Positions 39,734 through 48,862 of a stretch of 64,000 bases of DNA are shown piece by piece. The position numbers and the translations under genes were made by a program. The notes beneath the pieces are model-generated. The model saw only the letters and a program-made list of their open reading frames with translations, had not been told where the DNA came from and made no database searches. Position 1 is the stretch's first letter. Every line of letters starts with the position of its first letter. Source of the stretch: a virus. Where the stretch lies: positions 1 to 64,000 of the IMG/VR virus record IMGVR_UViG_3300028874_000370. One strand, given 5' to 3'.

Positions 39734-41140
39734 TTAGTAGACGACTTTTCTTGGCTTAGAACGTGGATAGCCTGCTTCGTCATACCATTTGATACGTTCT
39801 TTCATATGTTTCTTCGAATACTTCAACGAAGAAGAAACATCTTTAACATAGATTTTCTTTTTGTCTGATGCTAATCGTAATCCGCGCCCTAGAGATTGGA
39901 TAGCTTTAATAAAAGATTTACCGGCATCGATTAGATACAAACAAAAAATCCGGTCAATAGAAATCCCAGTTGATGCAATTCCGGATGTTGCAATAACAAT
40001 CACATCATTATGATCTTCATAGTTTTTATAATTATCTTTACGAAGATCTTTATCACTTTCCCCAGAGAGGAAAACAGAATCTGGAATTAGCTTCTGGAGT
40101 TTTCGACCGAACTGAATACTATTTACAAGAACTAAAGTGTTCCCGTATTTGTTCATATCATTTTGAATTTCTTCTGCTAAATAATCAAGACGATCTTCAG
40201 CTCTAGCAAGATATGATTTTTCAGAACTATAATCAGGGAGGTCTACAGATTCTTGTGTTTGACTAAGATCAATTTCAATCTCGGCTAAGTAACCATTTTC
40301 AATTAGCCATTTTGATGGTATTGTTTTTAATATTTGGCCAATAGAACATTTCAAACTCATTTGATCTATAGGAGCTTTAGGGAATGTTCCTGTTACTCCA
40401 AATCGAAATGGGATATGGGACCCATGATCGTTAATTAGAGATTTTATCACCGTTGCAGCAGCTCCATGTGATTCATCAATGATCACAACTTGGAATAATT
40501 TCATGATATGAGGATTATTCTGAAGACTTTGCCACGTAGCAATCATATGAGTTGTATCTAATTCTTTTTTATCTCCAGAATATTCGCCAACATCCATTCC
40601 ACACATCCGATAAGTGTCCGCTGTTTGCGTTACTAGGTCCCCAGATGGCACGATGACTAGAGTCTTATAACCACTGCGGCCATACACTTCGGAGAGCCCT
40701 GCGGTCATAATTGACTTACCTGCCCCAGTTCCGGCGATAACAAAGCCAGAGCCTTCTTCGACTAGAGCATTAATAGCATCAACTTGATATTGTCGAATTT
40801 CTAGTGGTTGATTTTTATATCCGATGATGTGGCCGAACATATCAGTTGTTGCTCTGATAGTTGGATGGAGTGCAGATTTACGGTGATCTTCTAAAGTGAT
40901 ATCATATTCCCATTCTACTAGATAAGGAACAATATCAGGAAGTAAGCGACTAAAGGTTTTGCCAGTGGCTTCGAAAAATCTGATTCTACCATCCCACCGA
41001 CCTAACTTAACAGCAGGAAGAAAAACTGCACCCTCAACTAGAATACCGAATTTGTTATACAGAATTTCTGTATGGGCTTTAGTGAGGCCTGTAATTGTAC
41101 AAACTACTTCGTCTTTTATTGATATTTTTGCTGATGCCAT
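39734..41140 (-). CDS. uvsW: UvsW-type recombination DNA helicase
   Basis: 468 aa SF2 helicase. Walker A is GTGAGKS, the DEAH-like box IIDESH, motif III GVTGTF, and motif VI QSLGRGLRL. An N-terminal arm with LPAVKLGRWDGRIRFF is typical of T4 UvsW. The enzyme unwinds branched DNA and R-loops, helping switch replication to the recombination-dependent mode. It is clustered with uvsY-like and uvsX. Confidence 0.9.
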   Translation of the reverse strand: MASAKISIKDEVVCTITGLTKAHTEILYNKFGILVEGAVFLPAVKLGRWDGRIRFFEATGKTFSRLLPDIVPYLVEWEYDITLEDHRKSALHPTIRATTDMFGHIIGYKNQPLEIRQYQVDAINALVEEGSGFVIAGTGAGKSIMTAGLSEVYGRSGYKTLVIVPSGDLVTQTADTYRMCGMDVGEYSGDKKELDTTHMIATWQSLQNNPHIMKLFQVVIIDESHGAAATVIKSLINDHGSHIPFRFGVTGTFPKAPIDQMSLKCSIGQILKTIPSKWLIENGYLAEIEIDLSQTQESVDLPDYSSEKSYLARAEDRLDYLAEEIQNDMNKYGNTLVLVNSIQFGRKLQKLIPDSVFLSGESDKDLRKDNYKNYEDHNDVIVIATSGIASTGISIDRIFCLYLIDAGKSFIKAIQSLGRGLRLASDKKKIYVKDVSSSLKYSKKHMKERIKWYDEAGYPRSKPRKVVY

Positions 41141-41179
41141 TACACATATTTTTATTTTTATTGTTGTGTTTCATAGCAA

Positions 41180-41207
41180 AATAAGGAACTTCTTTGAGTC
41201 CCTTATT
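41180..41207 (-). terminator. Rho-independent terminator
   Basis: 11 pairs including one G.U (on the minus strand), a 6-base loop and TTTT downstream; it closes the transcript of the 56-aa membrane protein. Confidence 0.65.
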
Positions 41208-41233
41208 AGGTACTACTGTAGAAACTTATTTGA

Positions 41234-41404
41234 TTAGCACCAGAGTATGATGCTAACGAAAATGATGATACACCAAATAACGAATTTCACTGCCCAATAA
41301 GCCAGACCTAAAAGAAAGGTCCCAAGAACAATTATCGCAAACCATTCAAACAAAGACGGGGTTGGAGCCTTGGCTGGTTCGCGTTTTGCTAATGTGGTTC
41401 TCAT
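41234..41404 (-). CDS. Small membrane protein, 56 aa
   Basis: MRTTLAKREPAKAPTPSLFE followed by an almost continuous hydrophobic segment from residue 21 to 55 with a single lysine in the middle (two helices). AAGAGAAC is the ribosome site and a terminator follows. No family is recognised; small hydrophobic proteins of this kind can be holins or inner-membrane modulators. Confidence 0.65.
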   Translation of the reverse strand: MRTTLAKREPAKAPTPSLFEWFAIIVLGTFLLGLAYWAVKFVIWCIIIFVSIILWC

Positions 41405-41469
41405 GATGTTCTCTTAATTGGAGTAGTTAATTCATAGTATCATGAATTAAAGTGAAAGTACACAGTTAT

Positions 41470-41928
41470 TTACACGACTGCATATTCTAATTCTTTAACA
41501 CGGAGTTCAGTAACATGTTTGATTTGGAATCCCATCGATTCTAATCCTTTTGAATAGGCCTCTAATTCTCTGCGGACTAAGAGAATTTCGTGTTTTAATT
41601 CCATCATATCTAGATAATCTTGCTCGCCACCAATATAAGCAATGATATCTTTTTGTGATAGTTTCACATTATAATTTTCGGTATATTTTTTCCAAAGAGG
41701 AGCTTCTACTTCTTTCAATCTAACATCAAATGTATCTTCCAATGATTTCATTTGAGCTAAATGCCTATTAGTTTGCCATACACACTTGGCATGCTCTTTA
41801 CTAACTTCTTCTAATAATCGTCCATAAAAATTAGTACATTCATCAGCTTTTGATAAGTGTATACGCGCCAACTCTATTTGTTTGTTAATAGAATTTATGT
41901 TGGCAAATGCTTCTGTGACAATTGACAT
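41470..41928 (-). CDS. uvsY: UvsY-like recombination mediator
   Basis: 152 aa, almost entirely helical. The C-terminus GFQIKHVTELRVKELEY closely resembles the end of T4 UvsY (GFAIKHIQDMR), and the upstream KLSQKDIIAYIGGEQDYLDM occupies the position of the UvsY LSADKDVLK stretch. UvsY loads UvsX onto gp32-covered single-stranded DNA. Location between uvsW and uvsX supports the call; the N-terminal half is divergent. Confidence 0.65.
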   Translation of the reverse strand: MSIVTEAFANINSINKQIELARIHLSKADECTNFYGRLLEEVSKEHAKCVWQTNRHLAQMKSLEDTFDVRLKEVEAPLWKKYTENYNVKLSQKDIIAYIGGEQDYLDMMELKHEILLVRRELEAYSKGLESMGFQIKHVTELRVKELEYAVV

Positions 41929-41946
41929 AAAATTAATTTAAATAAA

Positions 41947-41976
41947 AAAGAGGCTATTTTGCAAAATAGCCTCTTT
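41947..41976. terminator. Bidirectional rho-independent terminator
   Basis: A 30-base near-perfect palindrome (AAAGAGGCTATTTT-GC-AAAATAGCCTCTTT) with TTTTTTATT on the minus strand, ending the uvsX transcript. Confidence 0.85.
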
Positions 41977-41983
41977 AGTTGTG

Positions 41984-42172
41984 TTATTCTTCTTCTTCCA
42001 TACGTTCAACGATAACTAGATCTTGGCCACTATGAACATATTGTTCTGTTCTTTCGCCTTGCTTTAAAGTAGCAAGAATTGAAATCAACAAACCATTTTT
42101 ATCCATTGTGAAAATATCGATCTCATCAGCATGATTGTTATCCGGCAATTCTATTATTACGCGAGTTGTCAT
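41984..42172 (-). CDS. Hypothetical acidic protein, 62 aa
   Basis: Short alpha/beta protein, acidic C-terminus, two bases downstream of uvsX and just ahead of the terminator, so it is expressed with uvsX. No family is recognised. Confidence 0.6.
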   Translation of the reverse strand: MTTRVIIELPDNNHADEIDIFTMDKNGLLISILATLKQGERTEQYVHSGQDLVIVERMEEEE

Positions 42173-42174
42173 TA

Positions 42175-43245
42175 TTATTCCTCTGTATTAGCTTGTTGTG
42201 TTTCTACAATCAAAGCATCTAATTCAGCATCAGCTTGTTCGAAATCTTCTTCCATCTTTCGGATCGTTGGATGTTTAATCAATTTCTGCCAAATCTCGTC
42301 GGTCAGTGTAGATTCTTTAAACTTAAGAACTTCACCATTCACTGTGGTAGTCACACTATGTCCTTCTTTTGTTACGATGCCATCAGATTCTAGAAGTTCT
42401 ACTACTCCGCTAAACTTATTCATTCCTGTTGAATATGGAACTTCAACTTCGGTCTTAGTCTTTGGTTTAGCAAATCGGGACTTATATGATTCAACTCGCA
42501 GTTTGATCCCAATAAAATTAGCATCTTCTTTCAAATTCAATTTAGTAAGTAATGCAATTTGTGATGTTGAATATTTCACACCATTAGTAATGGCCCATGG
42601 GCCATCGCCTAACATCGGATCTTGTGGATATACCTGATCAGTAAACAACATCGGAATATCAAGACGCGCAAAACGTGCTACCAATGAACGAAGTAAATGT
42701 TTTTTAAGCTTTGCAGATTGGCCTTGATCACCAGTCTGAACACCCTTTTCAAATTTCTCATCTTCACCAGCAGTTAATAGATTGCCAAGTGAGTCTAATA
42801 CTATAAGAACATCGAGTGCATCTTTGTTGTAACGTCCAAATTCTTTTTCATATCCAACCAAAAAGTCCGAAAGAACTTTAGTCACATCTTGAATAGTAAC
42901 GACTTGGATGTATTGAAGTTTATCTGGTGAAATATCAACACCAATTTTCTTCATGAATACCGGATCTAATGCATTTTCTGAATCAATAACTAAAATGAAA
43001 GCGCCTTCGTTCTGTGCTTCGCGAATTGCATTACATGTTAGAAATGATTTACCTGATGCTGAAGGACCAGCGAATAGCGATAGGCGACCTGCTGGATATC
43101 CGCGAATATATGAACCGGATAAGACTCGATTGATCGCATAATTGCCTGTTGAATACCACTTCTTTGGCGGTTGGAAAATAGTAGAAACATTCTCCATTTT
43201 GTCCAACTTTTTTCTGAACTCTTTTAAGAAACTAAAGGTTGCCAT
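42175..43245 (-). CDS. uvsX: UvsX, RecA-like recombinase
   Basis: 356 aa. Walker A is GPSASGKS, Walker B VLIVLDSLGNL, and the N-terminal region (WYSTGNYAINRVLSG) matches T4-type UvsX. GDQGQSAKLKKHLLRSL fits loop regions near DNA binding. The acidic C-terminal tail is typical. It drives strand exchange in recombination-dependent replication and repair with UvsY-like and gp32. Confidence 0.95.
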   Translation of the reverse strand: MATFSFLKEFRKKLDKMENVSTIFQPPKKWYSTGNYAINRVLSGSYIRGYPAGRLSLFAGPSASGKSFLTCNAIREAQNEGAFILVIDSENALDPVFMKKIGVDISPDKLQYIQVVTIQDVTKVLSDFLVGYEKEFGRYNKDALDVLIVLDSLGNLLTAGEDEKFEKGVQTGDQGQSAKLKKHLLRSLVARFARLDIPMLFTDQVYPQDPMLGDGPWAITNGVKYSTSQIALLTKLNLKEDANFIGIKLRVESYKSRFAKPKTKTEVEVPYSTGMNKFSGVVELLESDGIVTKEGHSVTTTVNGEVLKFKESTLTDEIWQKLIKHPTIRKMEEDFEQADAELDALIVETQQANTEE

Positions 43246-43287
43246 GAGATTTTCTCCTGAGATTATTATTTTATTTTTATGGAGTAA

Positions 43288-43319
43288 AAATCTAGAGATC
43301 TTTTACAATCTCTAGATTT
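43288..43319 (-). terminator. Rho-independent terminator
   Basis: AAATCTAGAGAT/ATCTCTAGATTT, 12-bp stem, 8-base loop, then TTTT on the minus strand; ends the gene 32 transcript. Confidence 0.75.
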
Positions 43320-43358
43320 AATATGCATATGCTAATTACAACTTAGCACAGATATTTC

Positions 43359-44342
43359 TTAGGCAGTTTCAGCTGCTGCGGCAGCCGCTTTATTAGCAGC
43401 AGCACGTTCACGAATTTGAGCTAAGACATCAGTCACTTTACCTGGAACTTGTGCTGAAATAGAGGTGGTATCAACATCAGGAGTTTCAACAGCTTCCATC
43501 ACTGAAGATGAAGAAGTGTAAGCGCTAGGAGTAGCTTCACTAGGAGTTGATTCGTTAGAAGCCTTAGTTGGCAAAACTAGTGGTTGACCGGTGCGATCAG
43601 CAAGAAGTAATGCTTCTACTACAGCTAAATCAGTCTTCCGACTACGAAGAGTTGAAAGATCATACAAATTCAAATTAGCAATTACATCATCATCTAAGTC
43701 TGATTGCTTTGGAGCGAAAGATGACAAGGTGTAATTAGCACTAGTGCCTTGCATTGACTTCTTGATACGGAAATCATATCCGCCTTTTTCTTCGAACGGA
43801 ACATTTTCAAGATCCCCAGAACCAAAAGCAGCTTGGATCAAATTGAAAATTTGAGGTCCTAACTTAATAGGAGCTTCATGTTCATGTCCTTCATTACCAG
43901 CAAAATCAACAGTTGATGATTGGATCTTAACTTGAGCTAAATATTCGCGCTTGCGGAAGTACTTCTTACCCAGTGTGGTCAAAGGACCAGCAAAAATACC
44001 TTTAGCCGGATCTGGTTTTGGTTCGCCAGCAGCTTTTGCTTCGTTGTAATATTGACGGGAGAGTTCGCAAACAGGACATTTTTCACCATACATTTCAAGA
44101 CATGCCACTACACGTGTCTTACCACCGATGTTGAATGAGTGCGTGAAATTTTCTACTACGAATTGGCGGGGATTATCTGGGTTAGCATCGCGGAGGAAAC
44201 GAACGACGTTAGTTTCGCCTTCCAACATTTTCCAAAAATCAAAGTACTGAGTATAAACAATCTCATTCTTTGCCTTTGGCAAAAGTTTTTCTTGTAATGC
44301 TTTTAGTTGTGCTAGCTTTTCTTCGCGGGTTGAATTTGACAT
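43359..44342 (-). CDS. 32: Single-stranded DNA-binding protein (T4 gp32-like)
   Basis: 327 aa. The N-terminus is basic and helical (cooperativity domain). The core has a zinc site formed by HSF and CPVC (near residue 90), with YFRKREYLAQVKIQ and other aromatic/basic strands. The C-terminal 60 residues are serine/alanine-rich and, unusually for gp32, not very acidic. It protects and organises single-stranded DNA in replication and recombination. The leader is long and structured. Confidence 0.9.
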   Translation of the reverse strand: MSNSTREEKLAQLKALQEKLLPKAKNEIVYTQYFDFWKMLEGETNVVRFLRDANPDNPRQFVVENFTHSFNIGGKTRVVACLEMYGEKCPVCELSRQYYNEAKAAGEPKPDPAKGIFAGPLTTLGKKYFRKREYLAQVKIQSSTVDFAGNEGHEHEAPIKLGPQIFNLIQAAFGSGDLENVPFEEKGGYDFRIKKSMQGTSANYTLSSFAPKQSDLDDDVIANLNLYDLSTLRSRKTDLAVVEALLLADRTGQPLVLPTKASNESTPSEATPSAYTSSSSVMEAVETPDVDTTSISAQVPGKVTDVLAQIRERAAANKAAAAAAETA

Positions 44343-44660
44343 AAAATGTTACTCCAAAATTAGTTATTAAAATTTTTATAAAATAGACTACAAAGTTTTG
44401 TCACGTTGCATGACAAGAGTATTTATAGTAGATTTTTGGATGTAACGGAAAACCGAATAAGATTTATTTTGAATAAATCTTAGGCGCATTATTACCGTTT
44501 GTTATTATTGGTTTTGGTTAAGCGTGTATTGTACTACGTATTTTAATTATTCATCAGGATCGGTGAGAGGGTTCACCGTCCTTGAGTTTTTAATATGGTT
44601 TAGACCATGAAGCTATTCTACTACGGGACCAACGGAATGTACAATAATATGTTCTTGGTA
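44343..44660 (-). other. Long structured leader of gene 32
   Basis: 318 bases without a convincing ORF. It holds TTGTCA/TGACAA (44398-44416), AAGATTTAT/ATAAATCTT (44459-44481), AGGA-CGGTGA/TCACCG-TCCT (44557-44583) and ATGGT/ACCAT (44595-44608). An exact late promoter sits at 44420. T4 gene 32 is autoregulated through a leader pseudoknot, so a comparable control is plausible here. A role for hairpins upstream of 44427 would need another promoter. Confidence 0.4.
44420..44427 (-). promoter_or_regulatory. T4-type late promoter
   Basis: Exact TATAAATA; transcription from it would start immediately before the TTGTCA hairpin and 78 bases ahead of the gene 32 ATG. Confidence 0.6.
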
Positions 44661-45851
44661 TTATTGGATTTTACATTTTGTTTGGCCATCAACATTAGTC
44701 ATAACAAGTTCTACGTAATCTGTTTCTTTGCCTAACCAAGGCATAGAAATTCTAGAATACTGATCCATCACAGCGACCATAGGTACACACTTATCTGTGC
44801 GGGCCTTTTGGCGACCCGCCAATTCTTTACGAGTGATAGGAAACAAAACACAAACAATGTCATATCCGCTTTTTTTGGCCTCATAGATATAATCACCCCG
44901 AGCATCACTTGATACATTAGTGTTATCTACTATGATTGACACATTAGATTTAACAAGATCTCGGAATATTCTATCAGCGTATTGCCTAAATGGTCCGCGA
45001 TGCTTGCCACAATATGCAAAGGCTCTTCCATATGCATCAACAGGATTACTTCCTTTGACTCCATTATCCGCAGCGTATGAAAGCCTAGAGGCATCTAATG
45101 AAAAATATGATGCTCCATCTTTAATTTTTTTATCAGAATATGTTGACTTACCGGATCCAGAGGCCCCGATTAATACATACAGTTTAGGAGCACTACACCC
45201 AAGAACTTGAAGATCAGATCTCTTAAGAGAATAATTAGCTTTAAGTTTTTTAATCCCATCAACAAAAGCAAATACTTCGGCCAAGTTCTTTTCATGATCA
45301 TCCGAAATCCGACCAGATTGATCGGAAATAATTTGGTCATAATATACATTAGCTAACTCACCAAATTCAAATGGCTCTGAATCAAGTTGATTGCGAATAT
45401 GCTGCAAATCTTCTGGAGTATCCAGATCATGAGGCAAATGGTTTTCTATGATCCATGAGATCACATAGATATCAGAATCTTTAAGACCAAATGTCTTCTT
45501 CAATTGTTTCCATTTGTTCCAATTCTCGACAGCGTATTCTTCCCACAAACGAGCAGACTTATGTTCATGGCCACCAAACGAAGTATATGTTCCTCGAGAT
45601 TCTGAAGTCTTTGTTTTAGCTGCACTAGGTTTTCCCGTATCATGAAAGACCACGGATAGAAAGGTCAAGGCTTGCTGGCGGTCAGTCCGATGTTGAGCAA
45701 AGTTCTCGAAGTAATGATCTAAGATCATTTCAACATGTTTTGAGACAGAAGATTCCCGGTGCCAAGGTGAATTTTCGCATGTGGCTTCCATATCTGTCCA
45801 CAGCTTAGTAACCTTGAATTCATCAAGGAATTTTTGAAATTTTGGTAACAT
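44661..45851 (-). CDS. HD-domain and P-loop kinase fusion (polynucleotide kinase-like)
   Basis: 396 aa from MLPKFQKFLDEF; an earlier TTG is possible. The N-terminal half is an HD-type phosphohydrolase: SVSKHVEMILDH, FHDTGKPS, GHEHKSA and a later H. The C-terminal half is a P-loop kinase with IGASGSGKSTYS and VDNTNVSSDARG, as in T4 polynucleotide kinase-type enzymes. T4 Pnkp repairs RNA and DNA ends in restricted hosts. This fusion of HD and kinase would phosphorylate 5' ends and remove phosphates or nucleotides. It lies upstream of gene 32. Confidence 0.8.
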   Translation of the reverse strand: MLPKFQKFLDEFKVTKLWTDMEATCENSPWHRESSVSKHVEMILDHYFENFAQHRTDRQQALTFLSVVFHDTGKPSAAKTKTSESRGTYTSFGGHEHKSARLWEEYAVENWNKWKQLKKTFGLKDSDIYVISWIIENHLPHDLDTPEDLQHIRNQLDSEPFEFGELANVYYDQIISDQSGRISDDHEKNLAEVFAFVDGIKKLKANYSLKRSDLQVLGCSAPKLYVLIGASGSGKSTYSDKKIKDGASYFSLDASRLSYAADNGVKGSNPVDAYGRAFAYCGKHRGPFRQYADRIFRDLVKSNVSIIVDNTNVSSDARGDYIYEAKKSGYDIVCVLFPITRKELAGRQKARTDKCVPMVAVMDQYSRISMPWLGKETDYVELVMTNVDGQTKCKIQ

Positions 45852-45934
45852 GATATCCAACTTATTATTATTTTATTATTGAGGATTGTTGCTCCTCTTT
45901 TATTTCATTGTAATGTAGTTGTGGATATCCGTAA

Positions 45935-46279
45935 CTAGATAAATGGATTCCACGCAAACATTTTCTTATATCCCGGTTTTACTACATCTTTGTTTCGCCA
46001 AGTAAATAACCAAGTTGGTCTACAAGGACTAGTCTTATCAATACAATCCTCAGGACATGTATACGTAACAGTTTTCTTAAACGGGAGTTCTATCCGGATA
46101 AATGTTCCTTCTTGAACAGGCATTCTATGAAAAGCAGAAACATCTCTACCGTCTTCACTCCGCTTAATCTCTTCTACATCCATATTACGGTGTATTTTAC
46201 CAAAGGCAAAAATGATCCCTAGTTTATATACATCGCCATATGCCGATAAATTTATATCATATTTCTTAAATAATTTCAT
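45935..46279 (-). CDS. Hypothetical protein, 114 aa
   Basis: Beta-rich with two cysteines (YTCPEDCIDKTSPC) and a basic start. It sits downstream of the terminase (11 bases) and could be part of the packaging or head operon. No recognised domain. Confidence 0.6.
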   Translation of the reverse strand: MKLFKKYDINLSAYGDVYKLGIIFAFGKIHRNMDVEEIKRSEDGRDVSAFHRMPVQEGTFIRIELPFKKTVTYTCPEDCIDKTSPCRPTWLFTWRNKDVVKPGYKKMFAWNPFI

Positions 46280-46290
46280 TATAGTTCCTT

Positions 46291-47817
46291 TTAAAATATC
46301 ATTGGTGCAGCTTCATTACCATAAGGATCATCGCTATCAAGAAGATCATCATCCTCAGTCGAATACATCATCTCAAATACTGATTCTTCATAATCCGCTG
46401 CTTTCTTTAATACATTCATAACAATCAACATGGCTGCTACTAAGTCATCTGTTGCACCGGGTTTAGCATGATATGTTGTCTTACCATTCGAAATATAATT
46501 CTTGAGTTCCATCAATAGTAATTCAGAATTAACAGTGAGACCTCCAGTAGTTTTTTCTATTAATCGTTTTAATTCTAGGCAAGCTAGTAATTTGGATTTG
46601 GCTGAAGTATTCATTCCAATCCGATCATCATCGCTAAGCAGGACGGCGTCAGGGAACTTGTCTTCATTTTGGTATAGTGCAACAATAGAAGCACCAACGC
46701 CGTTGTTCTCGAAGCTCCAGTAGACCTCAGGGGACTTTCCTCGATCAGTCTTAGGTGCCTTTAGATAAGTCAGTATCCATTTGATTCTGGCATACAATTG
46801 TTGCGGTGTAATTGTATTAGATCTAAATTCAGCGAATTGTTTCATTGATGGAAATTCAAGAACTTGGATAGTCGAATAATCCCCAGAGACGCCTACTGAA
46901 ATATCAACACCAACATAGTATGAATTTCTGACATCGACCTCACCCCAGAATTTAAATCCGCGATCTTCCATAATAGGCATAGAAGATTTAAGTTGTTGGA
47001 GCTTAATTGAATTAATCAATAATGGATCCGATGATAAAAATTCACATCCATACTCTTGGCGAAATTTCAATTCGCCAATTTGGCCAATCATTTTATCTTT
47101 GAACGTCGCATCTCTTTCCGGATGTGCATCCCACGAAGTTTCGAATGGAGTAAACCCATTTGTCCCAAGAACTGCGCCGCGCCATAAGGTAGCAAACAAT
47201 TCATTATCGCCATTAGGCGTTGATGAAATAATTAAATCGCCACCAGTTGATAATGTTGGCGCCATCGAAGTCCATAAATCTTCCTGAATAGATTTACGAA
47301 CGAAAGCAATTTCATCAATGAAAATTTTAGCACAAGCAAGACCACGACCAGTATTAGCTGTTGTCGCTTGTGATATCATTCTAGAATCATTATCAAATTC
47401 TATTGAAGTCTTATTGTAGCTCTTAACACCCGGTTTCAGCCAATGTGGAAGTTCTTCATACGCATATTGAATTCTCTGCATAATTTCAATAGCATTACTG
47501 AATTTATTACTAGCAACAAGAACCAATTTATCCGAATGGAAAATAGCAAACCAAAAGAAATAAATTGCAACAGTCAATGTTTTACCTTGTTGACGCCCAA
47601 CTTTCAGAATATTAAATTTATTGGCATGCAGTTGTTTAACCATATCTATTTGATATGGGTATAAAATAAACTTTACTTTCCCTCTTACCGGATGTTGTAT
47701 GTAAACATAATTCTCCATAAAGTACACAGGATCTTTCTTACACTTAACTAATTCTTGGATTAATTCTGGTGTATATTCAGAAAGAGCATTTGGCGCTTTT
47801 AAATAATCATTCGCCAT
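46291..47817 (-). CDS. 17: Terminase large subunit (T4 gp17-like), full length
   Basis: 508 aa. The ATPase domain has GRQQGKT (74-80) as Walker A, IFIDE (165-169) as Walker B and SSTPNGDNE as coupling motif. The nuclease domain shows YYVGVDISVGVSGDYS, SFENNGVG and GATDDLVAAM, the three acidic clusters of the RNase-H fold. It packages DNA into proheads and cuts headful ends. The start overlaps the stop of an ATPase-only paralog by 11 bases, so translation is coupled. Confidence 0.95.
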   Translation of the reverse strand: MANDYLKAPNALSEYTPELIQELVKCKKDPVYFMENYVYIQHPVRGKVKFILYPYQIDMVKQLHANKFNILKVGRQQGKTLTVAIYFFWFAIFHSDKLVLVASNKFSNAIEIMQRIQYAYEELPHWLKPGVKSYNKTSIEFDNDSRMISQATTANTGRGLACAKIFIDEIAFVRKSIQEDLWTSMAPTLSTGGDLIISSTPNGDNELFATLWRGAVLGTNGFTPFETSWDAHPERDATFKDKMIGQIGELKFRQEYGCEFLSSDPLLINSIKLQQLKSSMPIMEDRGFKFWGEVDVRNSYYVGVDISVGVSGDYSTIQVLEFPSMKQFAEFRSNTITPQQLYARIKWILTYLKAPKTDRGKSPEVYWSFENNGVGASIVALYQNEDKFPDAVLLSDDDRIGMNTSAKSKLLACLELKRLIEKTTGGLTVNSELLLMELKNYISNGKTTYHAKPGATDDLVAAMLIVMNVLKKAADYEESVFEMMYSTEDDDLLDSDDPYGNEAAPMIF

Positions 47818-48559
47818 TATCTAAGTCCCACTCAAACTCTCTATACCAGGCTTTCTGTCCAAGTACAGCCATCATATTTTTTTTGAATTCTTGTCCTCTT
47901 TCAGGATGCTCATCCCATCTAATATGACACTGTTCCAATATCGAACTATCACACAGTGTTTTAGCGATTTCATCATCATCAGACATAGTAGATAAGATTG
48001 CAACACTGCCACCTCGGTCATAAGTTAAACCAATATTACCTAGTAAATATTGCTGAACAGATTTCCTAACAAATAAAAATTCATCAAAAATTAAATATGA
48101 TACTTTAATTCCTCTACCAAAATTATCGGAGGAGCATGCATTAGATATAATCCTGGAACCATTAAAAAATTCCAGTTTTTGCATTGTATTAATATTTACT
48201 TTTGGAATTAACCATGTTGGCAATTCCTTGAGTGCGATTCTAATAATGCTCATTATGTGTTGTGCATTATTGACATTGATTGTGCCAATCAAGATATTTT
48301 GGCTGGGCCAGAAGATTGCTAACCAAAGAGAAAATAGTGCAGAGATAAGAGTTTTACCAACCTGTCTTGGCCCAATAGAAATAATATTGCCACGATGCAT
48401 AGCATTGATTAAATCAATTTGGTATGGGTATAGATTGATAGACACCAATCCATTAATTGGATGTTGAAACTTGCAATACTTGTTGATGAAATAAACTGGG
48501 TCTGTTTCGCAGAGGAAAAACTCATTAATAAGTTCTTCAGAATACCCTATTGGTAGCAT
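47807..48559 (-). CDS. ATPase-only terminase paralog, 250 aa
   Basis: Aligns throughout with the N-terminal half of the adjacent terminase: DPVYFINKYCKFQHPINGLVS, LYPYQIDLINAMH, Walker A GPRQVGKT (63-70), Walker B LIFDE (156-160) and the LSTMSDDDE coupling position. It stops right after the ATPase lobe, with no nuclease. The catalytic residues are kept, so it may hydrolyse ATP or form mixed motors with TerL. A strong AAAGGA ribosome site and a late promoter lie upstream, which argues for real expression rather than decay. Confidence 0.8.
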   Translation of the reverse strand: MLPIGYSEELINEFFLCETDPVYFINKYCKFQHPINGLVSINLYPYQIDLINAMHRGNIISIGPRQVGKTLISALFSLWLAIFWPSQNILIGTINVNNAQHIMSIIRIALKELPTWLIPKVNINTMQKLEFFNGSRIISNACSSDNFGRGIKVSYLIFDEFLFVRKSVQQYLLGNIGLTYDRGGSVAILSTMSDDDEIAKTLCDSSILEQCHIRWDEHPERGQEFKKNMMAVLGQKAWYREFEWDLDNGE

Positions 48560-48584
48560 ATAAATAAATCCTTTTAGATAGATT

Positions 48585-48592
48585 TATTTATA
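48585..48592 (-). promoter_or_regulatory. T4-type late promoter
   Basis: Exact TATAAATA ahead of the ATPase-only paralog. A second TATAAATA lies on the plus strand at 48559-48566. Confidence 0.6.
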
Positions 48593-48676
48593 TGGCAGGA
48601 AAGTGATGTCAAAAATTGATGTACATTCCAAAAATATCAAGTTATAATTTCTTTAACTTAAACATGGAGTTCAATC

Positions 48677-48811
48677 ATGAAAGAATTAAAAGCCATTGCT
48701 CGTGACTTCTGTCTTGGTGTTGGTATTGTTGTAGTCATTGCTTCGATTGGCAATCAACTGGATCTGTGGAATGCAACCTTCATGATTTGCTTCCATCATT
48801 TGACTTGTTAA
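48677..48811 (+). CDS. Small membrane protein, 44 aa
   Basis: Plus-strand ORF MKELKAIARDFCLGVGIVVV, with a hydrophobic helix around residues 12-25, and a C-terminus containing cysteines and histidines. ATGGAGT is the ribosome site. TATAAT upstream at about 48641 suggests an early promoter; a terminator-like hairpin follows. No family is recognised. Confidence 0.5.
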   Translation: MKELKAIARDFCLGVGIVVVIASIGNQLDLWNATFMICFHHLTC

Positions 48812-48814
48812 AAT

Positions 48815-48845
48815 AAATTCTAATCAAAGCATTCGATTAGAATTT
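48815..48845. terminator. Terminator-like hairpin
   Basis: AAATTCTAATC/GATTAGAATTT, 11-bp stem with a 9-base loop and T-rich flanks on both strands. It separates the plus-strand gene from the frameshifted minus-strand remnant. Confidence 0.5.
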
Positions 48846-48862
48846 CATTTCATTACTTTCAT

